Source: Balneola sp.
GTDB taxonomy: Bacteria; Bacteroidota; Rhodothermia; Balneolales; Balneolaceae
Reading direction: 5' to 3'
Assembly (NCBI GenBank): GCA_002730655.1
Contig: PCAT01000094.1
Coordinates: 1 to 8,463 of the forward strand
DNA length: 8,463 nt
Below are positions 1 through 6,628 of the stretch, piece after piece (positions within the stretch are counted from its first letter, which is position 1; every line of letters starts with the position of its first letter). Position numbers and translations under genes: made by a program. The notes beneath the pieces were generated by a model that worked only from the letters and a program-made list of their open reading frames with translations, was not told where the DNA came from and did no database searches.

Positions 1-2
1 CA

Positions 3-200
3 AAAAAAGAGACTCAAAGACTTAATCTTAAAAGTGGTGGGTTCGTTAAAACAAAATTCCCGCCTAAAATACAGACTAAAGATTTAGGTATAGTATTAGA
101 CCAATTTCAAATAAATATCAACAATATTCCAGCACCAAGCGATAATTCTGTAAGCTATACAGGTGATGCTGGGGTAACTTACGTAGGCGGAGAGGTCTAA
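3..200 (+). CDS. C-terminal end of an unidentified protein (5' end outside window)
   Basis: An open frame runs from the window edge to a TAA at 198-200, giving 65 residues. The visible part begins K-K-E-T-Q-R-L and ends with a Gly/Val/Tyr-rich tail (G-D-A-G-V-T-Y-V-G-G-E-V). It contains no Cys, no obvious transmembrane segment and no catalytic motif that I recognise. The alternating polar/hydrophobic pattern would suit beta-strands of an extracytoplasmic or structural protein, but this is only an impression. It runs towards the minus-strand DUF975 gene, whose stop lies 58 bp downstream, so the two genes are convergent. No terminator hairpin is evident between them. The frame is supported by its openness in AT-rich DNA and its plausible codon use, not by homology. 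Confidence 0.5.
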   Translation, partial: KKETQRLNLKSGGFVKTKFPPKIQTKDLGIVLDQFQININNIPAPSDNSVSYTGDAGVTYVGGEV

Positions 201-258
201 TTAAAAGAAAAGTGAAAGCAGGCCAATGATTAAATATTCTAGACAATTATTAAAGATT

Positions 259-957
259 TCATTCTTGATCATTTACAACATCACCTTTCAGATGGTTGAC
301 ACCAGAAACTATTCTGTTGGAGCTGATCATTTCATAAAATAAAGCAAAAGCAGTGTAATATTGAGGAATTAACCATAAAGACCATATAAATAACGTAAAC
401 GCACTTAATATCAAAAAGAAGCCAAAGCGAATATACATAATAAATAGTTGCCATTTATATCCTTTCATCAACAAAGCACTTTCCTTAAATAATTCGGATA
501 CTGACTTTTCTGGAGTTTTAAGTATTAAAAAATAAACCTGAGAGAACATGATACTTAAAACTATACCAGGTATGATAAGTAATAAGAAACCAATAAAAAT
601 AACTAGGAAATAAACTAAAGTAACAGCTAAAACTTTTTGAAAAACTTTAAATCCCTCTAGTAGTTTATTTTTCTCAAATCCTTCTTCTCTTGCAATATGT
701 AATCCAAATGATGCAAGTCCTATAGTTGCCAGAGAAATATATATAAAGGAAATTATTCCGTAGGTAATTGCACTATAAAGACCATAATTATTAAATAGAA
801 GGCCATAAAATTCTTGTGAATTTTGTAAAATAACTTGCACCAAGAATACTAAAAAAAATGGCAACATTACTTTACTGTAATTTGCACTGAGTATTTCTTT
901 TGATTTTTTTAAAAGTTCTGTATTACTCAATATGGCTTGCTCAGGATTACTCATCAT
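259..957 (-). CDS. DUF975 family integral membrane protein
   Basis: A 232-residue, strongly hydrophobic protein that I assign to DUF975, a family of uncharacterised bacterial inner-membrane proteins. Family features are visible: a soluble N-terminus with a Lys-rich stretch (about 15-29), membrane segments at about 30-46 and 60-86, a charged loop (90-108), a long hydrophobic block at 109-146 containing L-L-L-I-I-P-G-I-V (125-133), the conserved amphipathic motif S-A-L-L-M-K-G-Y-K-W (160-169), and a last block (170-209) ending S-L-W-L-I-P-Q-Y-Y-T-A-F-A-L-F-Y-E. No enzymatic residues stand out; the role is unknown in the family. The start is one of two consecutive ATGs (955-957 or 952-954); neither has a clear ribosome-binding site, which is usual in Bacteroidota. 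It is divergent from the transporter gene, sharing the AT-rich intergenic region 958-1237. Confidence 0.8.
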   Translation of the reverse strand: MMSNPEQAILSNTELLKKSKEILSANYSKVMLPFFLVFLVQVILQNSQEFYGLLFNNYGLYSAITYGIISFIYISLATIGLASFGLHIAREEGFEKNKLLEGFKVFQKVLAVTLVYFLVIFIGFLLLIIPGIVLSIMFSQVYFLILKTPEKSVSELFKESALLMKGYKWQLFIMYIRFGFFLILSAFTLFIWSLWLIPQYYTAFALFYEMISSNRIVSGVNHLKGDVVNDQE

Positions 958-1056
958 GAAAATGTAAAAATTAATTAGTATTTAATTAGTATATAACGTG
1001 AATTTTTTAGTTATATATCGTTAATAACATAAATAATAAGTATATATTCAAATTTT

Positions 1057-1078
1057 TGATTTATTTGATTATAAATCA
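1057..1078. promoter_or_regulatory. Perfect 8-bp inverted repeat, candidate operator
   Basis: TGATTTAT (1057-1064) and ATAAATCA (1071-1078) are exact inverted copies separated by six bases. The dyad lies between the divergent DUF975 and transporter genes, about 100 bp upstream of the likely transporter N-terminus. It has no following T-run, so it is more like a protein-binding dyad than a terminator. Long AT-rich stretches can form such dyads by chance, so this is tentative. Confidence 0.3.
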
Positions 1079-1237
1079 TCTTAAAGTTTTTGTCTAAGTT
1101 TATTTTATGTATTACAATATAAATTTCATTCTTTAGCTTTATTTGTATACACTAAAACTGAACTCCTCATATATATTATCATCTCTAAGCAAAAATATAT
1201 CGGATTTTGGTCTTGCACCTCTCTTGTAGTAGGTAAC

Positions 1238-2479
1238 ATGGTTGGTTCGGGTATATTTTTACTTCCAGCAACATTAGCATTGTATGGTAGTATAAGTTTA
1301 GTTGGATGGGTTTTTGCATCTATAGGTGCAATTTTATTAGCAATAGTTTTTGGTAGTCTTGGTAAAGTAGCACCCAATATTACAGGCGGACCATACGCAT
1401 ACACAAGACTTGGATTGGGAATATTTCCTGGATACTTAGTTGCGTGGGGATATTGGGTATCTATTTGGTGTACCAATGCTGCTATAGCAGTTGCCTTAGT
1501 TGGGTATTTAGAAGTGTTTTTCCCTTTTCTCAATAATACTACTTATGCAATATTAACAGGCTTAGCAGTTATATGGTTGTTTACTTGGATCAATTCAAAG
1601 CCATTGAATACGGTTGCTATCGTGCAAATTGTTACTACTGTACTAAAAGTAACGCCAATATTTCTTATTGCCATATTTGGTTATTTCTACATTGAATCAG
1701 GTAATTTTAGAGTACCTAATTTAAGTGGGGAATCTAATTTAAGTTCAATTACAATAACAACTACAGCAACTTTATTTGCTTTTTTAGGTATGGAAAGTGC
1801 TACTATTACAAGTTCTAAAATTGAAAATGCCCATACAACAGTCAGGAATTCTACAATTGCAGGAACTTTTTTCACTATAGCAATTTATATCACTAGTTCC
1901 ATCGTGATAATGGGAATTATTCCTCAAGTCGACCTTGTAAATTCAAACGCTCCATTTGCAGATGCAGCAGCTTTATTTTGGGGTGATTTAGCTAAATACA
2001 TTGTTGCAGGAGGTGCGGTTATAGCAACATTAGGAGCCCTAAATGGGTGGATACTTATTCAAGGGCAAGTGCCAATGGCAGCAGCAAATGATAATTTATT
2101 CCCTAAATTATTTGGTAAAACAAATAAAAACGATTCACCAATTATTGGAATCATTTTATCAAGTAGCCTTGCCTCTTTAGTTATGGGTTTAAATTTTTCC
2201 GACGGTTTGGTTCAAGCGTTTACCTTTATGATGAACTTATCTACTCTTTCGGTGTTAACTCCGTATCTACTATCATCAATAAGCTTGTTAGTTTTAATTA
2301 AATCATTGGCAGGTGATCATCTAAAAGAAAAAATTATATCATATTTGGCTATTATATTTTGTGTATGGGTTATATTTGGTAGCGGTATTAAAATAATATT
2401 ATGGGGTTTAACTCTTTTGATTTTAGGTATTCCGTTATATTTTTTATTAAATAAAGAAAATAATAAAATTACTAAATGA
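1238..2479 (+). CDS. APC-superfamily amino acid/amine transporter, AdiC-like (start codon problematic)
   Basis: An inner-membrane amino acid-polyamine-organocation transporter, closest by eye to the AdiC/CadB type of exchanger; 413 residues from the first ATG. By eye alignment with AdiC, several binding and gating positions are kept: the TM1 G-S-G-I-F unwound motif (residues 3-7), Tyr72 (AdiC Tyr93), Asn80 (Asn101), Glu186 (Glu208) and Trp271 (Trp293, which stacks on the guanidinium in AdiC). The AdiC Trp202 position is Phe180, so the gate differs. The ATG at 1238 cannot be the ancestral start: it lies inside TM1 and drops the Asn equivalent to AdiC Asn22. The same frame stays open upstream to 1085 and encodes family-like sequence (S-K-Q-K-Y-I-G-F-W-S, then T-S-L-V-V-G-N) from about 1184, but contains no ATG, GTG or TTG. 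The codon at the expected start, 1181-1183, is ATC. The stop overlaps the next gene's start by 4 bp. Exact substrate unknown; a cationic or zwitterionic amine is plausible. Confidence 0.85.
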   Translation: MVGSGIFLLPATLALYGSISLVGWVFASIGAILLAIVFGSLGKVAPNITGGPYAYTRLGLGIFPGYLVAWGYWVSIWCTNAAIAVALVGYLEVFFPFLNNTTYAILTGLAVIWLFTWINSKPLNTVAIVQIVTTVLKVTPIFLIAIFGYFYIESGNFRVPNLSGESNLSSITITTTATLFAFLGMESATITSSKIENAHTTVRNSTIAGTFFTIAIYITSSIVIMGIIPQVDLVNSNAPFADAAALFWGDLAKYIVAGGAVIATLGALNGWILIQGQVPMAAANDNLFPKLFGKTNKNDSPIIGIILSSSLASLVMGLNFSDGLVQAFTFMMNLSTLSVLTPYLLSSISLLVLIKSLAGDHLKEKIISYLAIIFCVWVIFGSGIKIILWGLTLLILGIPLYFLLNKENNKITK

Positions 2480-3564
2480 CTCAGTTTCATATTGATCAAG
2501 ATATTACCAAAGCAGAAACCCTTCCATCTAGTTTTTACAGGGATGAGACTGTATTTGATAGAATTAAAGAAAATATCTTTGAGAAAACATGGCAATGGAT
2601 TGGTGATTCAAATTCAATAATTCCATTATCGAAACAAGTATATCCATTCACGTTACTTGATAATTATTTAACAGAGCCAATGCTTTTAGTCCGTGATGAA
2701 ACAGATCGAATCAAATGTTTTAGTAATGTTTGTACACATAGAGGTAATATAATTATTCATAATCCAGATAAAGTCAATAATTTAAAGTGTATGTATCATG
2801 GTCGTCGATACAATTTAGATGGTACATTTAAATCAATGCCCGAGTTTAAAGAGGCAATAGATTTCCCTAGACCTTGTGATAGCCTACATGAATTTGAGTT
2901 AAGAAATTGGGGAGGTCATCTTTTTGTTGGTTTAGATACTAAATTTGATTTTTCTGAGGTGTTTCAAATATTAAATGAGAGAGTTGGATTTTTACCAATT
3001 AAGGAATTTAAACTAGATAAAAGCAGAAATAAAGATTATTTAATTAATTGTCATTGGGCTTTGTATTGTGACAATTATTTGGAGGGTTTTCATATACCAT
3101 TTGTACATGATGATTTAAATGCTGTATTAGATTATGGGAGTTATAAAACAGAGATCTATGATCATGTTAATTTACAGATTGGTTATTCAGAAGGAGGTGA
3201 AGAAACTTTTGAACTACCAGTCGGTCATCCAGACTATGGTAAATTTGTTGCTGCTTATTACTACTGGATTTTTCCCAATTTGATGTTAAATTTTTATCCT
3301 TGGGGTTTATCGATAAACGTTGTCAAACCAATCAATAAAAATAAAACTAAGGTGTCCTTTATAACATATGTTTACGATGAAAGTAAATTATCTACTGGAG
3401 CTGGAGCTTTATTAGACAAGGTAGAAAGAGAAGATGAATTTGTCGTAGAAGGAGTGCAATCAGGTCTTCAGTCAAAATATTATAGAACTGGACGTTTTTC
3501 TCCAACTCGTGAAAAGGGTGTACATCACTTTCATTCTTTACTGGCTAGCTATCTTAATAATTAA
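2476..3564 (+). CDS. Rieske non-haem iron oxygenase, alpha subunit (CntA/choline monooxygenase-like)
   Basis: A 362-residue cytoplasmic oxygenase that uses O2 and electrons from a reductase to hydroxylate or demethylate a small substrate. The N-terminal Rieske domain has C86-T-H88 and C105-M-Y-H108, the complete [2Fe-2S] ligand set with the usual 16-residue gap. The C-terminal catalytic domain has N-Y-L-E-G-F-H206-I-P-F-V-H211, and Asp320 in the R-E-D-E-F-V-V-E segment as the likely third ligand of the mononuclear iron. The residue three before the first His, which bridges the two metal centres, is Glu203 rather than the usual Asp. This Glu, the total length and the His211-Asp320 spacing resemble carnitine oxygenase CntA, as I recall it, more than aromatic dioxygenases. 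The ATG overlaps the transporter stop (ATGA), implying coupled translation and a linked substrate. No ferredoxin or reductase gene is visible. Substrate unproven; quaternary or N-methylated amines are my best guess, aromatic acids an alternative. Confidence 0.88.
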   Translation: MTQFHIDQDITKAETLPSSFYRDETVFDRIKENIFEKTWQWIGDSNSIIPLSKQVYPFTLLDNYLTEPMLLVRDETDRIKCFSNVCTHRGNIIIHNPDKVNNLKCMYHGRRYNLDGTFKSMPEFKEAIDFPRPCDSLHEFELRNWGGHLFVGLDTKFDFSEVFQILNERVGFLPIKEFKLDKSRNKDYLINCHWALYCDNYLEGFHIPFVHDDLNAVLDYGSYKTEIYDHVNLQIGYSEGGEETFELPVGHPDYGKFVAAYYYWIFPNLMLNFYPWGLSINVVKPINKNKTKVSFITYVYDESKLSTGAGALLDKVEREDEFVVEGVQSGLQSKYYRTGRFSPTREKGVHHFHSLLASYLNN

Positions 3565-3602
3565 TTAGGTGTTATATTTAGATGAAGCGTACTTAGATTT
3601 AC

Positions 3603-4310
3603 TTATTCAAGTTTTAGTTTTTTATTTTGCCTACAGTTTATACAAAATTTTTTACAAAGGTCATCAGTAGAACATTTTGAGTTTCTTGCTTTACAAGGGC
3701 CCCTACCATGATGAATCATTAAATGGGATAAATCTGTCCAGGATTCTTGAGGGAATAATGCCATGAGATCACGTTCAATTTTATTGGTGTTATTCTTTTC
3801 ACGGGTAAATCCAAATCGATATGAAAACCGTTTAACATGGGTATCGACCACGACTCCTGCATTAATATTGAAGGCATTGCCTAATACTACATTAGCAGTT
3901 TTTCTAGCTGCACCACGTAGACTAAGAAGATCTTCCATGTTTTGAGGTACTTCTCCACTGAAATTTAATATTATTCGTTGAGAAGCTTCTTTCAAAGATT
4001 TTGCTTTATTCCGATAAAATCCGGTCGTTTTAACCAACTTTTCAAGTTCTTCTAATGGAGCCTGAGACATGAGTTCTGCGGTGGGGTAACTTTCAAACAG
4101 AGCAGGCGTAACCATATTTACTCGTACATCTGTGCATTGAGCGCTTAAAATAGTAGCCATTAATAGTTCAAAGGCATTTCTGTGGTCTAATTCGCAGTGA
4201 GGATTAGGATATTTAGTATAGAGTATTCGAAGAATCTCTGCCGCGCGCTCTTTTTGCTGTTTCGACTTACGAGGTAGCTTAAGGCCTTTTTTGGCTGATC
4301 TATTTTTCAT
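3603..4310 (-). CDS. nth: Endonuclease III (DNA glycosylase/AP lyase), divergent
   Basis: A 235-residue base-excision repair enzyme that removes oxidised pyrimidines and cleaves the abasic site. The fold signature is clear: L-S-A-Q-C-T-D (55-61), a helix-hairpin-helix region ending R-K-T-A-N-V-V-L (136-143) with the catalytic Lys137, and V-V-V-D-T-H-V-K-R (153-161) with catalytic Asp156. It is longer than E. coli Nth (211 residues) because of a basic N-terminal extension (K/R-rich, 1-21) and a basic tail. Two features are odd. The hairpin loop reads L-R-G-A-A-R-K where the family has L-P-G-V-G-R-K. The C-terminal cysteines are at 206, 213, 219, 223 and 226, not in the C-x6-C-x2-C-x5-C order; the third ligand appears lost through a three-residue gap. 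It is convergent with the Rieske gene (38 bp apart) and unrelated to it in function. The ATG start has no competing in-frame start nearby. Confidence 0.9.
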   Translation of the reverse strand: MKNRSAKKGLKLPRKSKQQKERAAEILRILYTKYPNPHCELDHRNAFELLMATILSAQCTDVRVNMVTPALFESYPTAELMSQAPLEELEKLVKTTGFYRNKAKSLKEASQRIILNFSGEVPQNMEDLLSLRGAARKTANVVLGNAFNINAGVVVDTHVKRFSYRFGFTREKNNTNKIERDLMALFPQESWTDLSHLMIHHGRGPCKARNSKCSTDDLCKKFCINCRQNKKLKLE

Positions 4311-4807
4311 GTATCCATAATAAACAATCCTGAGATACTTTTTTTACCGGTATCAGCCTTTCTATAAAGGTGGTGGTATATTTTAAGTTTCGTTTAAAAA
4401 AATGTAAGTGCTTTCAACTAAAAATTTCTTAGTTGCTAAATTATCAGCATAGACCTCATACCTAGAAAGCCTAGAATCCCCCATCCTCGGTGCGGTCTAA
4501 TTCTGTTAAGCCTAGATTAGTCGTCTCAACATCTATTTAGTTAAATTACGCAACACTTCTGCTTCTTTTTAATTTGATCGAGTAGAACCAATAAAGCTAT
4601 AGCCATATTCTAGAATTTGTTTGGCACAGTACGGCTTTAGCCCTATATATCTAGATATTCCCTTTATAAAGCACTTTTCAGACATAATAGTTGGTAGTGA
4701 GTGAGGTGATGTATTTGTGTACTTTTTGGGAGTAATTATAAAATTAGGAATTGACTATTTATTCATATGTTTAAGTTTTACTTTATTTGGTAAGTGTCCG
4801 TAAGAAT
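4311..4807. other. Long intergenic region with no intact gene
   Basis: About 500 bp between nth and the broken HxlR gene. I find no RNA gene and no convincing promoter. There is a 7-bp hairpin, CAACTAA (4415-4421) with TTAGTTG (4429-4435), lacking a T-run. A 9-bp direct repeat AAGCCTAGA occurs at 4467-4475 and 4508-4516. On the minus strand one reading frame holds two short coding-like stretches, 38 codons from 4685 to 4572 and 33 codons from 4484 to 4386, separated by several stop codons. They could be the remains of a small decayed gene, but I recognise no family and the signal is weak. The nth promoter should lie near 4311-4400 on the minus strand; I could not place it. Confidence 0.5.
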
Positions 4808-5249
4808 ATGGAAACCAGTAAAATTTATTTAGTTGTAGCTGTCCTGTCACCTCTGCTGTGGATATAGTGGGAGATAGATGGACCTTGGTTATTATCAAAC
4901 TCATGCTTATTCAATATTGCCATACTTTTAAGGATATATCAGAATCAGATGAAGGTATCGCCCCAAATATTTTATCCTCTTGTTTAAAGACTATGCTCAG
5001 CTTAGATCTGATCACAAAAAATCATCCCCTAATAACAAAAAAGTGAATGCTTATTATCTCACTGAGAAGGGGCTATCTATTAGCCCCATAGTATATGATT
5101 TAAAGACATGGAGTGATAACTATTTAAGAGATTATGATGCTGATATGACCTCCTTTGATCAACCATCCGTATCCCAACTTCCACGTGAAGAAGCTATACT
5201 AGAGATTCAAGAGCATTATGTAGCCTCAGTGTTGTTAGATGTTTATTAG
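4808..5249 (+). pseudogene. HxlR-family winged-helix regulator, broken by two frameshifts
   Basis: HxlR proteins are small dimeric winged-helix repressors or activators, several of which sense electrophiles or oxidants through an N-terminal Cys. The family sequence is split over three frames. Segment one starts at the ATG 4808 (M-E-T-S-K-I-Y). Segment two, open from 4822 to the TGA at 5044-5046, has S-C-P-V-T-S-A-V-D-I-V-G-D-R-W-T-L, then the recognition helix region G-I-A-P-N-I-L-S-S-C-L-K. Segment three, to the TAA at 5247-5249, has A-Y-Y-L-T-E-K-G and the C-terminal dimerisation helix. Each change of frame is what one lost base would produce: one near 4825-4835, another within 5016-5043, which contains runs of A and C. 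The product would be about 145 residues, a normal family size. The Cys of the C-P-V motif is kept. It lies 57 bp upstream of the MFS gene on the same strand, so it probably regulated that gene. A sequencing error in homopolymers is the main alternative to true decay. Confidence 0.75.
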
Positions 5250-5306
5250 ACGTAATATACGGTTTACCAATAATTCGTTTAGCTGGGTGCTAAAAAGCCA
5301 CCTTCT

Positions 5307-6596
5307 ATGATGTATTCTAAGCTATTCAGTGTTAACTTTACTCGCTATCTATCTTTGGCCCTACTCATGCTGTTATATGTGAATAGCTTTGTAGACCGTC
5401 AAATTATTGCGGTACTGGGAGAATCAATTCGGCAGGATTTAGGATTAAGTTTTACTGATCTAGGGTGGTTGTACGGACCTAGCTTTAGTTGGATATATGC
5501 GATAATGGGCTTGATAATGGGACGTTTGGCTGATAAAACGTCTCGAGTTCGTATTATTTTAGCAGGAGCAACAGTATGGAGCTTGGCTACTCTAGTCAGT
5601 GGTTGGGCCTCCTCGTTAGGTTTTCTCGTAGCCTTACGAATGGCTTTGGGGCTCAGCCAAGCAGCTCTAAGTCCGGCGGTTTATTCGCTGCTAGCTGATT
5701 TATTCCCAAAAGAGCGACGAGCTACTGTCTTTTCAGCTTACGCTTCTGCCATCTTTGTTGGGGTAGGTCTTTCTTTCTTAGTCGGGGGTTCTGTGGCACA
5801 AGCATATGATTGGCGTATTTCATTACAGGTATTAGGGGTATCTGGTTTCTTTCTAGTTGGACTCTCTTTCTTTGGGTTAGTCGAACCAAAGAGAGTGGAT
5901 TATCAGCCTAATGGAGGAAATTCCATTAATCAGGGGAATCCAACAGCCTCCTTTGGAGGTGAAGAATCTGTATGGCATCAAATTAAAGATTTATTGGCTA
6001 AACCAGCGTTAAGATATCATTTATTGGGTTTTGGATTGCTTGCAATGAGTGGGTATACCATACTGGCTTTTATTGGTAGTATTTTTACTCAAAGCTTTGA
6101 TCGAATCGATTTAATACCACATTACGGATGGTTTCTAATAGTGACTGCACTGGCCGTTACCATTGCTGGATGGGTAACGGATCATTGGGCTAAACATTTT
6201 GGCCCTAGGAACCGATTAGCCTGGGGATGGATTTCTGGATTAGTATCACTGCCTTTTTTGTGGGTCGGATTGCATAGTGAGAGTCCTTTAACTGCATTTT
6301 GGTTTATAGGAATCGGAAATGTAATCGCGTCTTCCTATAATGGGGTAGCCGCTGCGATTATTCAATTCTTTGCGCGTGATGACCAGCGTGGCCTAGTGGG
6401 TGCTTTATATTTATTTGTTGTTAGTGTTGTTGGTTTTGGTGTAGGCCCACCTTTGGCAGGTTGGTTGAGTGATCAAATTTATCAAGGAGCCAATGCGGTA
6501 GCTTCATCTGTATGGAGTATTTATCTAATATGTGGAATAGGCTCCGCTAGTGCATTCTATTTAGCACGCAAATATTACGAACAGGATATAGTATAA
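5307..6596 (+). CDS. Spinster-like MFS transporter
   Basis: A 429-residue inner-membrane carrier of the major facilitator superfamily with about 12 transmembrane helices. Spinster-like features: the TM1 end Y-V-N-S-F-V-D-R (24-31) with the conserved Asp30-Arg31, followed by I-R-Q-D-L-G-L-S (41-48) and D-L-G-W-L (51-55); MFS motif A at 72-83 (G-R-L-A-D-K-T-S-R-V-R-I); and the TM4-5 loop F-P-K-E-R-R-A-T (133-140). A central soluble loop (about 193-230, Asn/Gly-rich) divides the two halves. Eukaryotic spinster proteins carry lysolipids or sphingosine phosphate; bacterial members are mostly of unknown substrate, so I give no substrate. Two ATGs are adjacent at 5307 and 5310; no Shine-Dalgarno is seen. 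GC content is clearly higher than in the 5' part of the window. It follows the broken HxlR regulator, so its control may have been lost. The TAA is followed within four bases by the hairpin at 6601-6628. Confidence 0.88.
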   Translation: MMYSKLFSVNFTRYLSLALLMLLYVNSFVDRQIIAVLGESIRQDLGLSFTDLGWLYGPSFSWIYAIMGLIMGRLADKTSRVRIILAGATVWSLATLVSGWASSLGFLVALRMALGLSQAALSPAVYSLLADLFPKERRATVFSAYASAIFVGVGLSFLVGGSVAQAYDWRISLQVLGVSGFFLVGLSFFGLVEPKRVDYQPNGGNSINQGNPTASFGGEESVWHQIKDLLAKPALRYHLLGFGLLAMSGYTILAFIGSIFTQSFDRIDLIPHYGWFLIVTALAVTIAGWVTDHWAKHFGPRNRLAWGWISGLVSLPFLWVGLHSESPLTAFWFIGIGNVIASSYNGVAAAIIQFFARDDQRGLVGALYLFVVSVVGFGVGPPLAGWLSDQIYQGANAVASSVWSIYLICGIGSASAFYLARKYYEQDIV

Positions 6597-6600
6597 AAAA

Positions 6601-6628
6601 ACCCTTCAACTTTTCAGGGTTGAAGGGT
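6601..6628 (-). terminator. Strong hairpin with minus-strand U-tract, intrinsic terminator
   Basis: A perfect 10-bp stem, ACCCTTCAAC (6601-6610) with GTTGAAGGGT (6619-6628), and an 8-nt loop. An A-run just to its left (about 6594-6600) reads as a T-run after the stem on the minus strand, so it should terminate transcripts arriving from the FKBP/pnt side. On the plus strand the sequence after the stem is ACTAACC, with no T-run, so it is at best a weak terminator for the MFS gene although it sits right after that stop codon. Confidence 0.7.

Noticed and set aside
1095..1102. TAAGTTTA as a definite -7 promoter element for the transporter
   Set aside because: It differs from TAnnTTTG at the last base, and the nearest TTTG upstream (1064-1067) is 27 bases away, too far for a -33 element, so it is not listed as a feature.
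1126..1533. Minus-strand open frame of 135 codons opposite the transporter N-terminus
   Set aside because: It is antisense to clear APC-family sequence, is rich in Pro/Thr/Lys as expected of a shadow frame, and matches no family.
2317..2595. Minus-strand open frame of 92 codons across the transporter-Rieske junction
   Set aside because: It is antisense to two well-supported genes and has no recognisable features.
4450..4520. Repeated CCTAGA motifs considered as a CRISPR-like or tRNA-like structure
   Set aside because: There are only short, unevenly spaced copies, with no regular spacers and no cloverleaf.
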